Shown in pieces: positions 8,824-16,933 of a DNA stretch of 64,000 bases. The stretch covers positions 400,001 to 464,000 of the forward strand of contig NC_010003.1 of the NCBI RefSeq assembly GCF_000018605.1. Direction: 5' to 3'. Origin of the DNA: Petrotoga mobilis SJ95. Its GTDB lineage: Bacteria > Thermotogota > Thermotogae > Petrotogales > Petrotogaceae. A model generated the notes under the pieces. The model searched no databases. It was not told where the DNA came from and was given only the letters and a program-made list of their open reading frames with translations. The stretch's first letter is position 1, and every line of letters begins with the position of its first letter. Position numbers and translations under genes: made by a program.

Positions 8824-10056
8824 TTATATATTCACAACTTCTCTCGTAGGAGCCTTAAACATCGAATAACTTAACGCACCTTTTATTGCTTCATTCAATA
8901 GATGGCTTATATCCCATTGATTTTTCATCGCTGCCAAATAAACTCCAGGATTTAGGACTCCTCCAACAAAGATAAAACCAACAAGTTTGCCATCTCTTAC
9001 CAGAATTTTGTGGTAACTTCTACCTTCTTTTTCCTTATAAACATCGTAAGCATCTTCTTTACTAATACCCCCAGTGAAAACAACTTCTCCAAATAAATTT
9101 ACTATGTTTCTAGATACTTCTTTGGGATATTTCCAAGAATACCCCGCCATATTGGTGGCAGCTATCCTTGCTTGTTCCATCGCAACAGGCCACAAGGCAT
9201 GCATTTCATACTCATCTGAAATTAAGTCTATGGATTCCGTCACATCCCCTGCCGCATAAACATCCTTAACAGATGTTTCCATATATTCGTTTACCAAGAT
9301 GCCAGTGTCACATTTGATAGGCGTTTTTTCGAGAAAATCTATACTCGGCTTAACTCCTTTTCCCACAACAACACAACTGCCTTGAATTACTTTGCCTGAT
9401 GCAAGAAAGATGTTTGCGTGATCTCCTTCTTCTTGAACCTTCGTTATGCTTTCACCTGTGATTAACTCCATTCCATTTTCTATTGCCCTTTCAGCAATAA
9501 TTTCTGAACCCTCTTCATCAACAATCTGAGATAACATTCTACGCGATCTTATAACAAAAGTAGCAGGTATATTAAGTTCTGCTAAGGCATCAGCGATCTC
9601 AGAATTAACTAATCCAGCACCAGAAAGTATAACTCTTTTAACGTCACTTTTGTTCAACTTATCTTTCAATTTATCCATATCTGAAAGATTTCTCACCGTT
9701 AACACTAGTGGAGATCCTTCTACTTCCATATCTGGAACATAAGGTTCCGCTCCAGTTGCTATCAACAATTTATCGAAGGAAAATGTTTTGTTTTGTATAG
9801 TTTCTATCTTTTTTCTTTCAACATCAATGTTGACAACCCTTTGCCCCAATAGAAGATTAGCTCTCGACGGAGAGGGTAGAAACATATAATCTCTCTTTTT
9901 CAATTTATTTGACAATAAGTAAGGTAGAGACATTTTACTGTAGGGGAATACTTCTTCGGCGGATAATATAGTTATTTCCCCTTGAGGATCCAGAGATTCT
10001 AATGTTCGAGCAGCATTTAAGCCAGCTGCACTAGCTCCAACAATAACGTATCTCAT
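8824..10056 (-). CDS. aorC: FAD/NAD(P)-dependent oxidoreductase, AorC-like subunit
   Basis: This 410-residue pyridine nucleotide-disulfide-type flavoprotein has an N-terminal FAD site (VIVGASAAGLNAA, residues 4-16), a central NAD site (RVILSGAGLVNSEIADAL), and the late FAD motif VYAAGDVTES. It lacks the paired redox cysteines of disulfide reductases. It overlaps the tungsten AOR gene by 4 bases (ATGA) and follows a polyferredoxin gene. That trio has the same make-up and sizes as AorABC of Aromatoleum aromaticum, in which the FAD subunit links aldehyde oxidation to NAD. The NAD(H)-linked role is inferred from this match. Confidence 0.85.
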   Translation of the reverse strand: MRYVIVGASAAGLNAARTLESLDPQGEITILSAEEVFPYSKMSLPYLLSNKLKKRDYMFLPSPSRANLLLGQRVVNIDVERKKIETIQNKTFSFDKLLIATGAEPYVPDMEVEGSPLVLTVRNLSDMDKLKDKLNKSDVKRVILSGAGLVNSEIADALAELNIPATFVIRSRRMLSQIVDEEGSEIIAERAIENGMELITGESITKVQEEGDHANIFLASGKVIQGSCVVVGKGVKPSIDFLEKTPIKCDTGILVNEYMETSVKDVYAAGDVTESIDLISDEYEMHALWPVAMEQARIAATNMAGYSWKYPKEVSRNIVNLFGEVVFTGGISKEDAYDVYKEKEGRSYHKILVRDGKLVGFIFVGGVLNPGVYLAAMKNQWDISHLLNEAIKGALSYSMFKAPTREVVNI

Positions 10057-11867
10057 TTTGAAATCTGGACCTCCAATTCTTTAAGTTTTTCTTCTGTGGG
10101 AACACTGTCTTTATCCCATCCTCTTAACTGATAGTATTCATCCAGCATCTTTTCAAGATCTTCTACCTGTCCTTTCGAAGGACCCGTTTTGATTGGTTCA
10201 TTTAATATTCTTGGAGGTAAGGTATCATCCTGTCTTGTAAAACCAGCTTTAAGATTGAAAAGCTTTTCAATATTCCAAATTCTTTCTCCAATTTTCATGA
10301 ACTCTTGGGCATCTATTGAAAAACCTGTTGCAGTTGACACCATCTCGGCTAACTCATTAGCACTGAGACCAAAAGTCGTGAACAAACATATTCCAGAAGA
10401 ATCAAGTGCACCGGTTAAATCTTGTAAGGTTTTAATTATAGCCGCTTTGCCTTCATAAGCGTACTGATCAGCATCTCCCAATACCTCTACGGCTGTTCCA
10501 TATCCTCTGACGTGGCAAGCACCACGATTGCTAGTTGCATATTCTAAACCCATACCTTTGATAGCCCTTGGATCGTAAGCTGGGAACTCCTGTTTCTTTG
10601 CCGACATAGAAAGTTCCGGATGACCATAATGCTCTGCTAAGCGATAGGAACCTTGAGCTAATAATTTCCCAAAATTTCCTTCTTGCTTGCACGCCAATTC
10701 CACGGCTTTTAACATAGCTTCTGCTGAACCAAATCTAAGTTCAAAAGGGGCATCTTCCTTGGGCATATATCCTTTTTCGTACAATTCCATGGCACAGGCG
10801 ACCGTTGAACCCATAGCGATAGTATCGATTCCATATTTATCACAAAGATGATTTGCACTTATCACTGCATCAAGGTCTGAAACACCACACATTGCACCAA
10901 ACGACCAAACTGATTCGTATTCTGGACCTCCTCCAATAGTTCCTTTATACGGTCCACTTTTTACTACCGTTACCCTACCACAAGCTATTGGACACTCAGC
11001 ACATCCTTCATTTCTAATTAAATTTTTCTCCCTTAGAGTTTCTCCACTAATTTTATTTGCCTCTGGGAAATAAGCATCTTGGGCATTACGAGTGGGGAAC
11101 CCACCAACACCATTGATAACATTCACCAACATTGCGGTACCTAACATAGCAGCCCCTTGACCTGCAAAGGCATCTTTGCTTAAAATATCTCTAGCCTTAT
11201 AAACTGCTTTCATAAAAGCTTCAGGATCAGCCACTGGAGTATCTTCATTCCCTCTAACGGCTATCCCTTTTAGGTTCTTGCTTCCAACTGCGGCGCCAAC
11301 ACCGGTTCTTCCAGAAGCCCTATGACCATTGAACATTACGCTAGAGATAGGAGATAATTTCTCGCCAGCCGGTCCAATCGTCATGGTTTCAGCCAAGGGA
11401 TGTGTTTGCTCTCTTATCAATTCGTCACTTTCGTCAGCCAATTTCCCCCATATTTCCTTTGCGGATCTGAATTCTACTTTACCTTTGTTAATCCATATAT
11501 ATACGGGTTCGGCTGATTTTCCTTCAACAACGATCATATCGTATCCTGTGTGTTTCAAAGCGGGGCCAAAATGTCCACCTGCATTAGAGCACGCAATAGC
11601 TCCATTCAAAGGACCTTTTGTGATTACCATAGTTCTTCCAGAAGAAGGAGCTAATGTTCCATCTAAAGGACCAGTGGCAAAAATGACCTTGTTTTCTTCA
11701 GAGAGAGGATCTACTTTCGGATCGATTTCTTCCAACAACAAACGAGTCCCATACCCTCTGCCCCCTAAATATTTCTGAGCCCACTCTTCATTCAATGGTT
11801 CACTTTTTACTTCTTTGGTTGTTAAGTTAACTCTCAATAATTTACCTTTGAATCCACCTTTTATCAT
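10053..11867 (-). CDS. aorB: Tungsten-containing aldehyde:ferredoxin oxidoreductase large subunit
   Basis: This is a full-length 604-residue AOR-family protein that oxidises aldehydes to acids at a bis-pterin tungsten site. The [4Fe-4S] ligands are C289, C292 and C296 (CAECPIAC) plus C494, the spacing known from Pyrococcus furiosus AOR. Pterin-binding stretches GGRGYGTRLL near residue 35, SGRTGVGAAVGSKNLK near 185 and the DLTGALDSSG loop just before C494 are present. It sits between a polyferredoxin gene (2-base gap) and an FAD subunit gene (4-base overlap), so it is probably the catalytic subunit of an AorABC complex. Metal choice (W over Mo) is inferred from the family and the WtpABC importer. 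Confidence 0.95.
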   Translation of the reverse strand: MIKGGFKGKLLRVNLTTKEVKSEPLNEEWAQKYLGGRGYGTRLLLEEIDPKVDPLSEENKVIFATGPLDGTLAPSSGRTMVITKGPLNGAIACSNAGGHFGPALKHTGYDMIVVEGKSAEPVYIWINKGKVEFRSAKEIWGKLADESDELIREQTHPLAETMTIGPAGEKLSPISSVMFNGHRASGRTGVGAAVGSKNLKGIAVRGNEDTPVADPEAFMKAVYKARDILSKDAFAGQGAAMLGTAMLVNVINGVGGFPTRNAQDAYFPEANKISGETLREKNLIRNEGCAECPIACGRVTVVKSGPYKGTIGGGPEYESVWSFGAMCGVSDLDAVISANHLCDKYGIDTIAMGSTVACAMELYEKGYMPKEDAPFELRFGSAEAMLKAVELACKQEGNFGKLLAQGSYRLAEHYGHPELSMSAKKQEFPAYDPRAIKGMGLEYATSNRGACHVRGYGTAVEVLGDADQYAYEGKAAIIKTLQDLTGALDSSGICLFTTFGLSANELAEMVSTATGFSIDAQEFMKIGERIWNIEKLFNLKAGFTRQDDTLPPRILNEPIKTGPSKGQVEDLEKMLDEYYQLRGWDKDSVPTEEKLKELEVQISK

Positions 11868-11868
11868 T

Positions 11869-12357
11869 TTAAGCTCCCCCCTTTACTAAATCTTTTGCGA
11901 TTTCTTTAAGGCGGGTGGCAGTTTCCCTTACTTTCACATTTGTGATATCTTCTACTTCTTCGTAAGACAAAGCTCCTGGATAGCACACTTTAATACACGC
12001 TGGATCCCCACCACAGTTATCACATTTTATTACCTCTTTCCCTGTGTGATCCAATTTTATGGAACCCCACGGGCATGCTACGATGCACTGTTTACATCCG
12101 ATACATTTTTCCTTGTTAAGTTCTACCACCCCTGTTTCAGGGTTCTTAGTCAGAGCGGAAGTAGGGCATACTTCTTCACAATATGCTCTCTCACACTGCA
12201 GACAAACACTTGGGACGAAGGTTAAATCTTCCCAAAACTCGTTCACTTTGATTCGAGAGTCAAGGGGATTAAACTTTCCCGTATGCTCAAAAGAACAAGC
12301 ATACTCACATGCCCTACATCCCGTGCATTTTGCCTGATCCAACATCAATACTTTCAT
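11869..12357 (-). CDS. aorA: Polyferredoxin subunit with four [4Fe-4S] clusters, AorA-like
   Basis: The 162-residue iron-sulfur protein has four cysteine groups: CTGCRACEYAC, CLQCERAYCEEVC, CIGCKQCIVAC and CDNCGGDPACIKVC. This is the four-cluster electron-wire pattern of AorA and HycB/DmsB-like subunits. The start is taken as ATG at 12357, because an AAAGGAGGA ribosome site stands just upstream; the longer frame from TTG at 12375 would contain that site inside the gene. It is the first gene of the aor operon, 2 bases before aorB, and should carry electrons between the tungsten site and the FAD subunit. Confidence 0.9.
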   Translation of the reverse strand: MKVLMLDQAKCTGCRACEYACSFEHTGKFNPLDSRIKVNEFWEDLTFVPSVCLQCERAYCEEVCPTSALTKNPETGVVELNKEKCIGCKQCIVACPWGSIKLDHTGKEVIKCDNCGGDPACIKVCYPGALSYEEVEDITNVKVRETATRLKEIAKDLVKGGA

Positions 12358-12375
12358 GCACACTCCTCCTTTCAA

Positions 12376-12631
12376 TATTTTAAAATGTTAACTGAACTAC
12401 AGTTAACTAAAAAAAAAGAAAACTTTGTTACATTCAAACTCCTATTTTTGAAAAATTTATATTGTTGTTATTTTAACTCTTATGTAAAAAAAAGTCAATT
12501 TGATTTATTGGCAATTAGAAGCGTTTAGGGACGATTATTTTCAATTAGAAGGCAAATTCTTGCAAATAAGCGCTTTTCTTAATCTTATCTTGAAAAACAA
12601 GGATTAATAGAGGAATGAAAGTTCTTATTTT
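12376..12631 (-). promoter_or_regulatory. aorA upstream region with a palindrome and a spaced direct repeat
   Basis: A perfect 8-bp inverted repeat with a 5-bp spacer lies at 12387-12407 (arms GTTAACTG and CAGTTAAC), 30 bases before the aorA start, and could be an operator. Farther upstream the ten-base word CAATTAGAAG occurs at 12512-12521 and 12542-12551, exactly 30 bp apart, a spacing that puts both on the same DNA face. A weak hairpin near 12570-12600 may end the moeB transcript. I see no clear -35/-10 pair and no gene. Confidence 0.4.
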
Positions 12632-13303
12632 TCATTGAAGGTTAATTATTTCAAGGGAATAATCTTTTAAATCTATGAGTAGTAACTTGTTGTCGAGGGT
12701 ATCTTTTCTTCCAATTATTACTTTAATTGTTTCTATTACTTGAAGGGATGCCATAATCGATACTACAGGTGAGATAACAGAGACCTTTTCTTGTGTTGTA
12801 TCAATTTCTCCGAATATATCTTTTAAAGACGAAGTTTTACCTGGGATTATGGTTGTCAATTGACCATACCATTGATTAACGCCTGCATGAATATAAGGTA
12901 CGTTGGATTCCCAAGCAAGTTGTTCAAGAATATATCTCGTTTCGAAATTATCAAGAGCGTCTAATATGACGTTCACATCTTTGGGTATTTTACTCTCTTT
13001 TGAAATTTTTTCTACCTTTGTTTCTATTTTCGTAGGCAAGTTAAAAGATTCAAGAATTTTTTTAGCTTGATCAACTTTGTATTCACCAATGCTATCCACG
13101 CCATATAAAACTTGACGGTTTAGGTTAGAAGGTTCAACCTTATCATAATCCACCAAATATATTTTTTTTACACCAACCCTTTGTAACTCCAAAGCCTGAT
13201 GAGTTCCAAGACCTCCAGCACCACCAATATAAACAACAGCTTGTTTTAACTTTAAAGACTCCTCTTTTGAGAACAACCCTTTTTGTCTTTCCAAGTAATC
13301 CAT
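12632..13303 (-). CDS. moeB: MoeB/ThiF-family adenylyltransferase
   Basis: This 223-residue E1-like enzyme has the ATP site VVYIGGAGGLGTHQAL (residues 24-39), the LNRQ motif and the DALDNFETRY substrate segment. It should adenylate the C-terminal glycine of the MoaD protein encoded next door (1-base gap) for dithiolene synthesis. Unusually it contains no cysteine at all. The two CxxC zinc pairs of classical MoeB and the transfer cysteine of ThiF relatives are therefore absent. The MoeB role rests on its place between aor and moaD-mobA-fdhA. Confidence 0.85.
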   Translation of the reverse strand: MDYLERQKGLFSKEESLKLKQAVVYIGGAGGLGTHQALELQRVGVKKIYLVDYDKVEPSNLNRQVLYGVDSIGEYKVDQAKKILESFNLPTKIETKVEKISKESKIPKDVNVILDALDNFETRYILEQLAWESNVPYIHAGVNQWYGQLTTIIPGKTSSLKDIFGEIDTTQEKVSVISPVVSIMASLQVIETIKVIIGRKDTLDNKLLLIDLKDYSLEIINLQ

Positions 13304-13304
13304 A

Positions 13305-13580
13305 TCATCCTCCTCCAGAAGGGGGAAAAATTGTTATTTCATCTTTATTTTCTACCAACGTATCCAATCCTTGTAAATGGCGAATATTTCTTCCATTTAA
13401 TAATACTATTGTACCGCTTTTAAGTTCCCCGTTTTCTAGTAGTTTTCTACTAAAGTAATTATCAAACTCTTGATCCAATAATTTTATTATTTCTTTAACA
13501 GATTTCGATCCTGATAATTGGTAATCGACTTCATCCTTTTTCAAGTCAAGCTTTATTAGGGAAAAGAATTTAATTTTCAA
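13305..13580 (-). CDS. moaD: MoaD/ThiS-family sulfur carrier, small subunit of molybdopterin synthase
   Basis: This is a 91-residue beta-grasp protein ending in a run of glycines (FPPSGGG), the tail that is adenylated and thiocarboxylated. The segment VLLNGRNIRHLQGLDT matches the family pattern before the glycine tail. It lies between moeB and mobA, overlapping mobA by 4 bases. The large synthase subunit MoaE is not in the window, so it is either encoded elsewhere or replaced. Confidence 0.88.
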   Translation of the reverse strand: MKIKFFSLIKLDLKKDEVDYQLSGSKSVKEIIKLLDQEFDNYFSRKLLENGELKSGTIVLLNGRNIRHLQGLDTLVENKDEITIFPPSGGG

Positions 13581-14173
13581 ATCTTTTCACTCCTTTCCAG
13601 ATTCATTTCCAATTTTTCAATATCTTCCTTATAATTTATATTGAAAAACAATTTTTCAGGCTCTCCAATTTCTCTTATAATGGTTTCTTTTATTATTCTA
13701 ACCTTTACTTTGGGGAAAAAACTCTTCAACTTTAATTGATCATTTATTAGTGAAGCATTGATAAAAGGCAAACATTTTTTGCTATAAACAGCGGCAAGTG
13801 GCTCAAGGTAAGAGTTGTACTCGGGCACAAGAACGTCATAATCTTTCTTCTGTAAGTTTACAAATTCAAAAAATTCACTTGTCAAAAAAGGCATATCACA
13901 GGCTGTCAAAAAGTTGTATTCGCTATCAGAACAGGTTAAACCCGTAAGCAACCCGCCTAATGGGCCTTTATTTGGTATTATATCCTCACAAAAAAATACA
14001 TCTTGCAAAAAAACATACTCTTTTACGTTGCCTATTATGTATACTTTTTCAAATGCATTTTTTAGACCTTTAACAATCTGTTCTATCAAAGGTCTTCCGT
14101 TGATTGTTTCCATTGCTTTATTAGTCCCAAATCTGCTACTCTTGCCTCCTGATAGAAGTAAAGCGTTCATCAA
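13577..14173 (-). CDS. mobA: Molybdenum cofactor guanylyltransferase MobA
   Basis: This 198-residue nucleotidyltransferase carries the signature LLSGGKSSRFGTNKAM at residues 6-21 and the metal-binding TACDMPF segment near residue 92. It links GMP to molybdopterin to form MGD for the formate dehydrogenase encoded immediately upstream. The gene overlaps the end of fdhA by 38 bases and moaD by 4 bases, so fdhA-mobA-moaD-moeB is one translationally coupled unit. Confidence 0.93.
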   Translation of the reverse strand: MMNALLLSGGKSSRFGTNKAMETINGRPLIEQIVKGLKNAFEKVYIIGNVKEYVFLQDVFFCEDIIPNKGPLGGLLTGLTCSDSEYNFLTACDMPFLTSEFFEFVNLQKKDYDVLVPEYNSYLEPLAAVYSKKCLPFINASLINDQLKLKSFFPKVKVRIIKETIIREIGEPEKLFFNINYKEDIEKLEMNLERSEKI

Positions 14174-16889
14174 TTAAAACCTCTCTTCTTGAAACTCTTT
14201 TTTCAACTTTTTCTAACTTAACTGGGGTTATTTTTAATTCGGGTATCTTTGCTTTTAAATCATAAACACGATTGGTAAGTTTATTGGCTGGACTTTCCGC
14301 ATAGTGAAAAGGCATGAAAAGTTGGCCAGGTTGAACTCTTTGTCCAACCTTTGCATAGGTTTCAACCGTTCCTTGAGGCGAAGTTATCCTAACTCTATCT
14401 TTATCTTTGATCCCCAATTTTTTTGCATCTTCTATGTTTATTTCGACATAAGAGTCTGGTTCATGCTTGTCAATAGGATAGGATCGCCTGGTCATAGTAC
14501 CTGTATGGAAATGGTATAACATCCTTCCTGTCATTAAGGTAAAATTGTACTTTTCATCGGCTTCTTTTTCTGGAGGAGCAAACTCAACTGGAAAAAACTT
14601 GCCTTTCCCACGAGAAAAACCATCCTTATGCAAATATTTTGTACCTGGATGATTAACATCAGGGCAAGGCCATTGCAAACCACCTTTTTCCAATCTTTCA
14701 TAACTTATTCCGCCGTATAATTTTGATACTTGTGCGATCTCATCCATAATTTCAGAAGGAGAATTATATTTCATTTCATAACCCATTTTATTAGCCAATT
14801 TAGTTAATATCTCCCAATCTGCTTTAGCCCTTCCAGGAGAGTTGACCGCTTTTCTCACCCTTTGTATGCGTCGTTCGGTATTTGTAAACGTACCCTCTTT
14901 TTCAGCAAACGACGCCGCTGGCAAAACTACATCTGCAAATTGTGCACTTTCAGTCAAGAATATATCCTGCACTATTAAAAAATCCAAACTTTCTAGAGCT
15001 TTTTTAACATGGTCTTGATCTGGATCAGACAAAAAAGGATTCTCACCCATTATGTAGAGAGCTTTTATCTTTTTACCTGCTTCTTCAAACATTTCTGTTA
15101 ATGTCAATCCTTCTCTATCAGTTAATTTTACACCCCAATAATTCTCAAACTTTTCTCTAATTTTGGGATCACTGACTTTTTGATAACCAGGATAAACATC
15201 AGATAAAGCCCCAACATCACAAGCACCTTGCACGTTGTTTTGTCCCCTTAATGGATTAACTCCTGTGCTTTCAAAACCAACGTTCCCAGTTAAGAGTGCA
15301 AGATTCGTAAGAGAAAGTACGTTGTTAGTTCCGTATTTATGTTGAGTTATTCCCATTGCAAAATATATTGCTGCTTTTTCGGCTAAACCAAACATTTTTG
15401 CAGCTTCGATTATCTTATCTGCTGGCACACCTGTAATCTGGGATACTTTAGATGGTGTATAACCTTCTATTACTTTTATATAACTTTCAAATCCTTCCGT
15501 TCTTTCTTCAATGAATTTTTTATCAAGTAACCCTTCGTTGACGATAACATTCATTATTCCATTTATTAAAGCCACATCTGTTCCAGGCTTGTGATGTAAT
15601 GAAATGTCAGCAATTTCAGAAAGTTCTATCTTCCGAGGATCTGCTACTATTAAATGGGTCCCGTTTTTCTTCGCCTTTTTTATCTTGCTTCCAATTACCG
15701 GATGATTCTCCGTTGGATTTGAACCTATAACAAATATTACATCACTTCCCTCTATTTCTGATATAGAGTTGGTCATGGCTCCCGAACCAAATGCCATCCC
15801 TAATCCAACAACAGTGGAGGCATGACAAAGTCTGGCACAGTGATCTACAGAATTTGTACCAATTACTGCCCTCATAAATTTCTGCATAATATAGTTTTCT
15901 TCATTTGTACATTTTGCTGAGCTCAACCCACCTATTGAATCACTTCCATACTTTCCTCTTATATTCAATAGTTTTTCTGCAACATAATCTAATGCTTCTT
16001 CCCAACTAACTTTTTCAAAATGTCCATTTCTCTTTATCAAAGGGTCAGTCAATCTATCAGGGTGATTGACAAAATCATAACCAAAACGGCCTTTCACACA
16101 GCTTTCTCCATGGGGGTTTGGAGAGTTTTCGTTGTAAACCGAACCAACTTGAATTATTTTATTGTTTTTGGTTCTTAATTCCAATTGACAACCAACCCCA
16201 CAGTAAGGACAGGTTGTTATAGTTTTTTTAAATTCGTAATAACGCCCTTTTCCTTTGGAAGGAATATAAGTAAGAGCCCCCGTTGGGCACATTTCAACGC
16301 ATTGCCCACAAAAGACGCATGGAGAATCTTTCCCTCCCAGATCTTCATCAAATGGAGGGCTAACTTTAGTTTCAAAACCTCTATTGACAAAATCCAATGC
16401 GTTACACATTTGAATCTCTTTACATGTTCGTACACATTTGCCACAAAGTATGCATTTGTCTGGATCAAGCTGTATAAATTCATTCTGAGCTTTTATCTCA
16501 AAACGTGGGAGTTTCTTTGTTCCGAAGGTGGATTCTTTAATTCCATATTCGTAAGCTAAATCCTGAAGGACACAGTTTCCATTAGCTTCACATGTCATAC
16601 AATCCATTGGATGATCAGAAACTAGTAAATCTACAACCGTCTTTCTAGCCTCGATAACCCGTTCACTATCCGTTAAAACCTTCATCCCATCAGTTACTGG
16701 TGTAACACAAGAGGCAACTAATTTACGATTATTTTCCAATTCTACCAAACACATTCTACAAGAACCTACATCGGATAAATGTGGACTATGACATATGGTA
16801 GGAATATAGATACCGTTTTGTTTTGCAACCTGGAGTATAGTTTGGCCTGGTTCAGCTTCGTAATCATTATGATTTATAGTAACTACCAA
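14136..16889 (-). CDS. fdhA: Formate dehydrogenase catalytic subunit with N-terminal NuoG-like Fe-S domain
   Basis: This 917-residue protein has the architecture of NAD(P)- or ferredoxin-linked FDH alpha subunits. There is a [2Fe-2S] site (C33, C44, C47, C61), a His-Cys cluster (HPMDCMTCEANGNC, 93-106), two ferredoxin clusters (C146-C156 and C191-C201), the [4Fe-4S] site CPYCGVGC (227-234), and the bis-MGD domain. The active-site ligand is C355 in ARLCHAS, encoded by TGT, so this is a cysteine and not a selenocysteine enzyme. It oxidises formate or reduces CO2. No diaphorase subunits or fdhD lie nearby, so its electron partner must be encoded elsewhere. MobA follows with a 38-base overlap. 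Confidence 0.93.
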   Translation of the reverse strand: MVVTINHNDYEAEPGQTILQVAKQNGIYIPTICHSPHLSDVGSCRMCLVELENNRKLVASCVTPVTDGMKVLTDSERVIEARKTVVDLLVSDHPMDCMTCEANGNCVLQDLAYEYGIKESTFGTKKLPRFEIKAQNEFIQLDPDKCILCGKCVRTCKEIQMCNALDFVNRGFETKVSPPFDEDLGGKDSPCVFCGQCVEMCPTGALTYIPSKGKGRYYEFKKTITTCPYCGVGCQLELRTKNNKIIQVGSVYNENSPNPHGESCVKGRFGYDFVNHPDRLTDPLIKRNGHFEKVSWEEALDYVAEKLLNIRGKYGSDSIGGLSSAKCTNEENYIMQKFMRAVIGTNSVDHCARLCHASTVVGLGMAFGSGAMTNSISEIEGSDVIFVIGSNPTENHPVIGSKIKKAKKNGTHLIVADPRKIELSEIADISLHHKPGTDVALINGIMNVIVNEGLLDKKFIEERTEGFESYIKVIEGYTPSKVSQITGVPADKIIEAAKMFGLAEKAAIYFAMGITQHKYGTNNVLSLTNLALLTGNVGFESTGVNPLRGQNNVQGACDVGALSDVYPGYQKVSDPKIREKFENYWGVKLTDREGLTLTEMFEEAGKKIKALYIMGENPFLSDPDQDHVKKALESLDFLIVQDIFLTESAQFADVVLPAASFAEKEGTFTNTERRIQRVRKAVNSPGRAKADWEILTKLANKMGYEMKYNSPSEIMDEIAQVSKLYGGISYERLEKGGLQWPCPDVNHPGTKYLHKDGFSRGKGKFFPVEFAPPEKEADEKYNFTLMTGRMLYHFHTGTMTRRSYPIDKHEPDSYVEINIEDAKKLGIKDKDRVRITSPQGTVETYAKVGQRVQPGQLFMPFHYAESPANKLTNRVYDLKAKIPELKITPVKLEKVEKRVSRREVLIDERFTSIRRQE

Positions 16890-16933
16890 AACATAAGACC
16901 CCTTTCATTATTAAATTTACGAAAAATTCAATA

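Noticed and set aside
11329..11778. 149-codon plus-strand frame inside the AOR gene
   Set aside because: It is a shadow of aorB, with no ribosome site and no recognisable protein.
12283..12528. 81-codon plus-strand frame over the aorA start and upstream region
   Set aside because: It overlaps coding sequence and the operator region, and its composition is low-complexity AT-rich sequence.
15820..15860. Possible selenocysteine in formate dehydrogenase
   Set aside because: The active-site codon is TGT (Cys355); there is no in-frame TGA or SECIS-like need.
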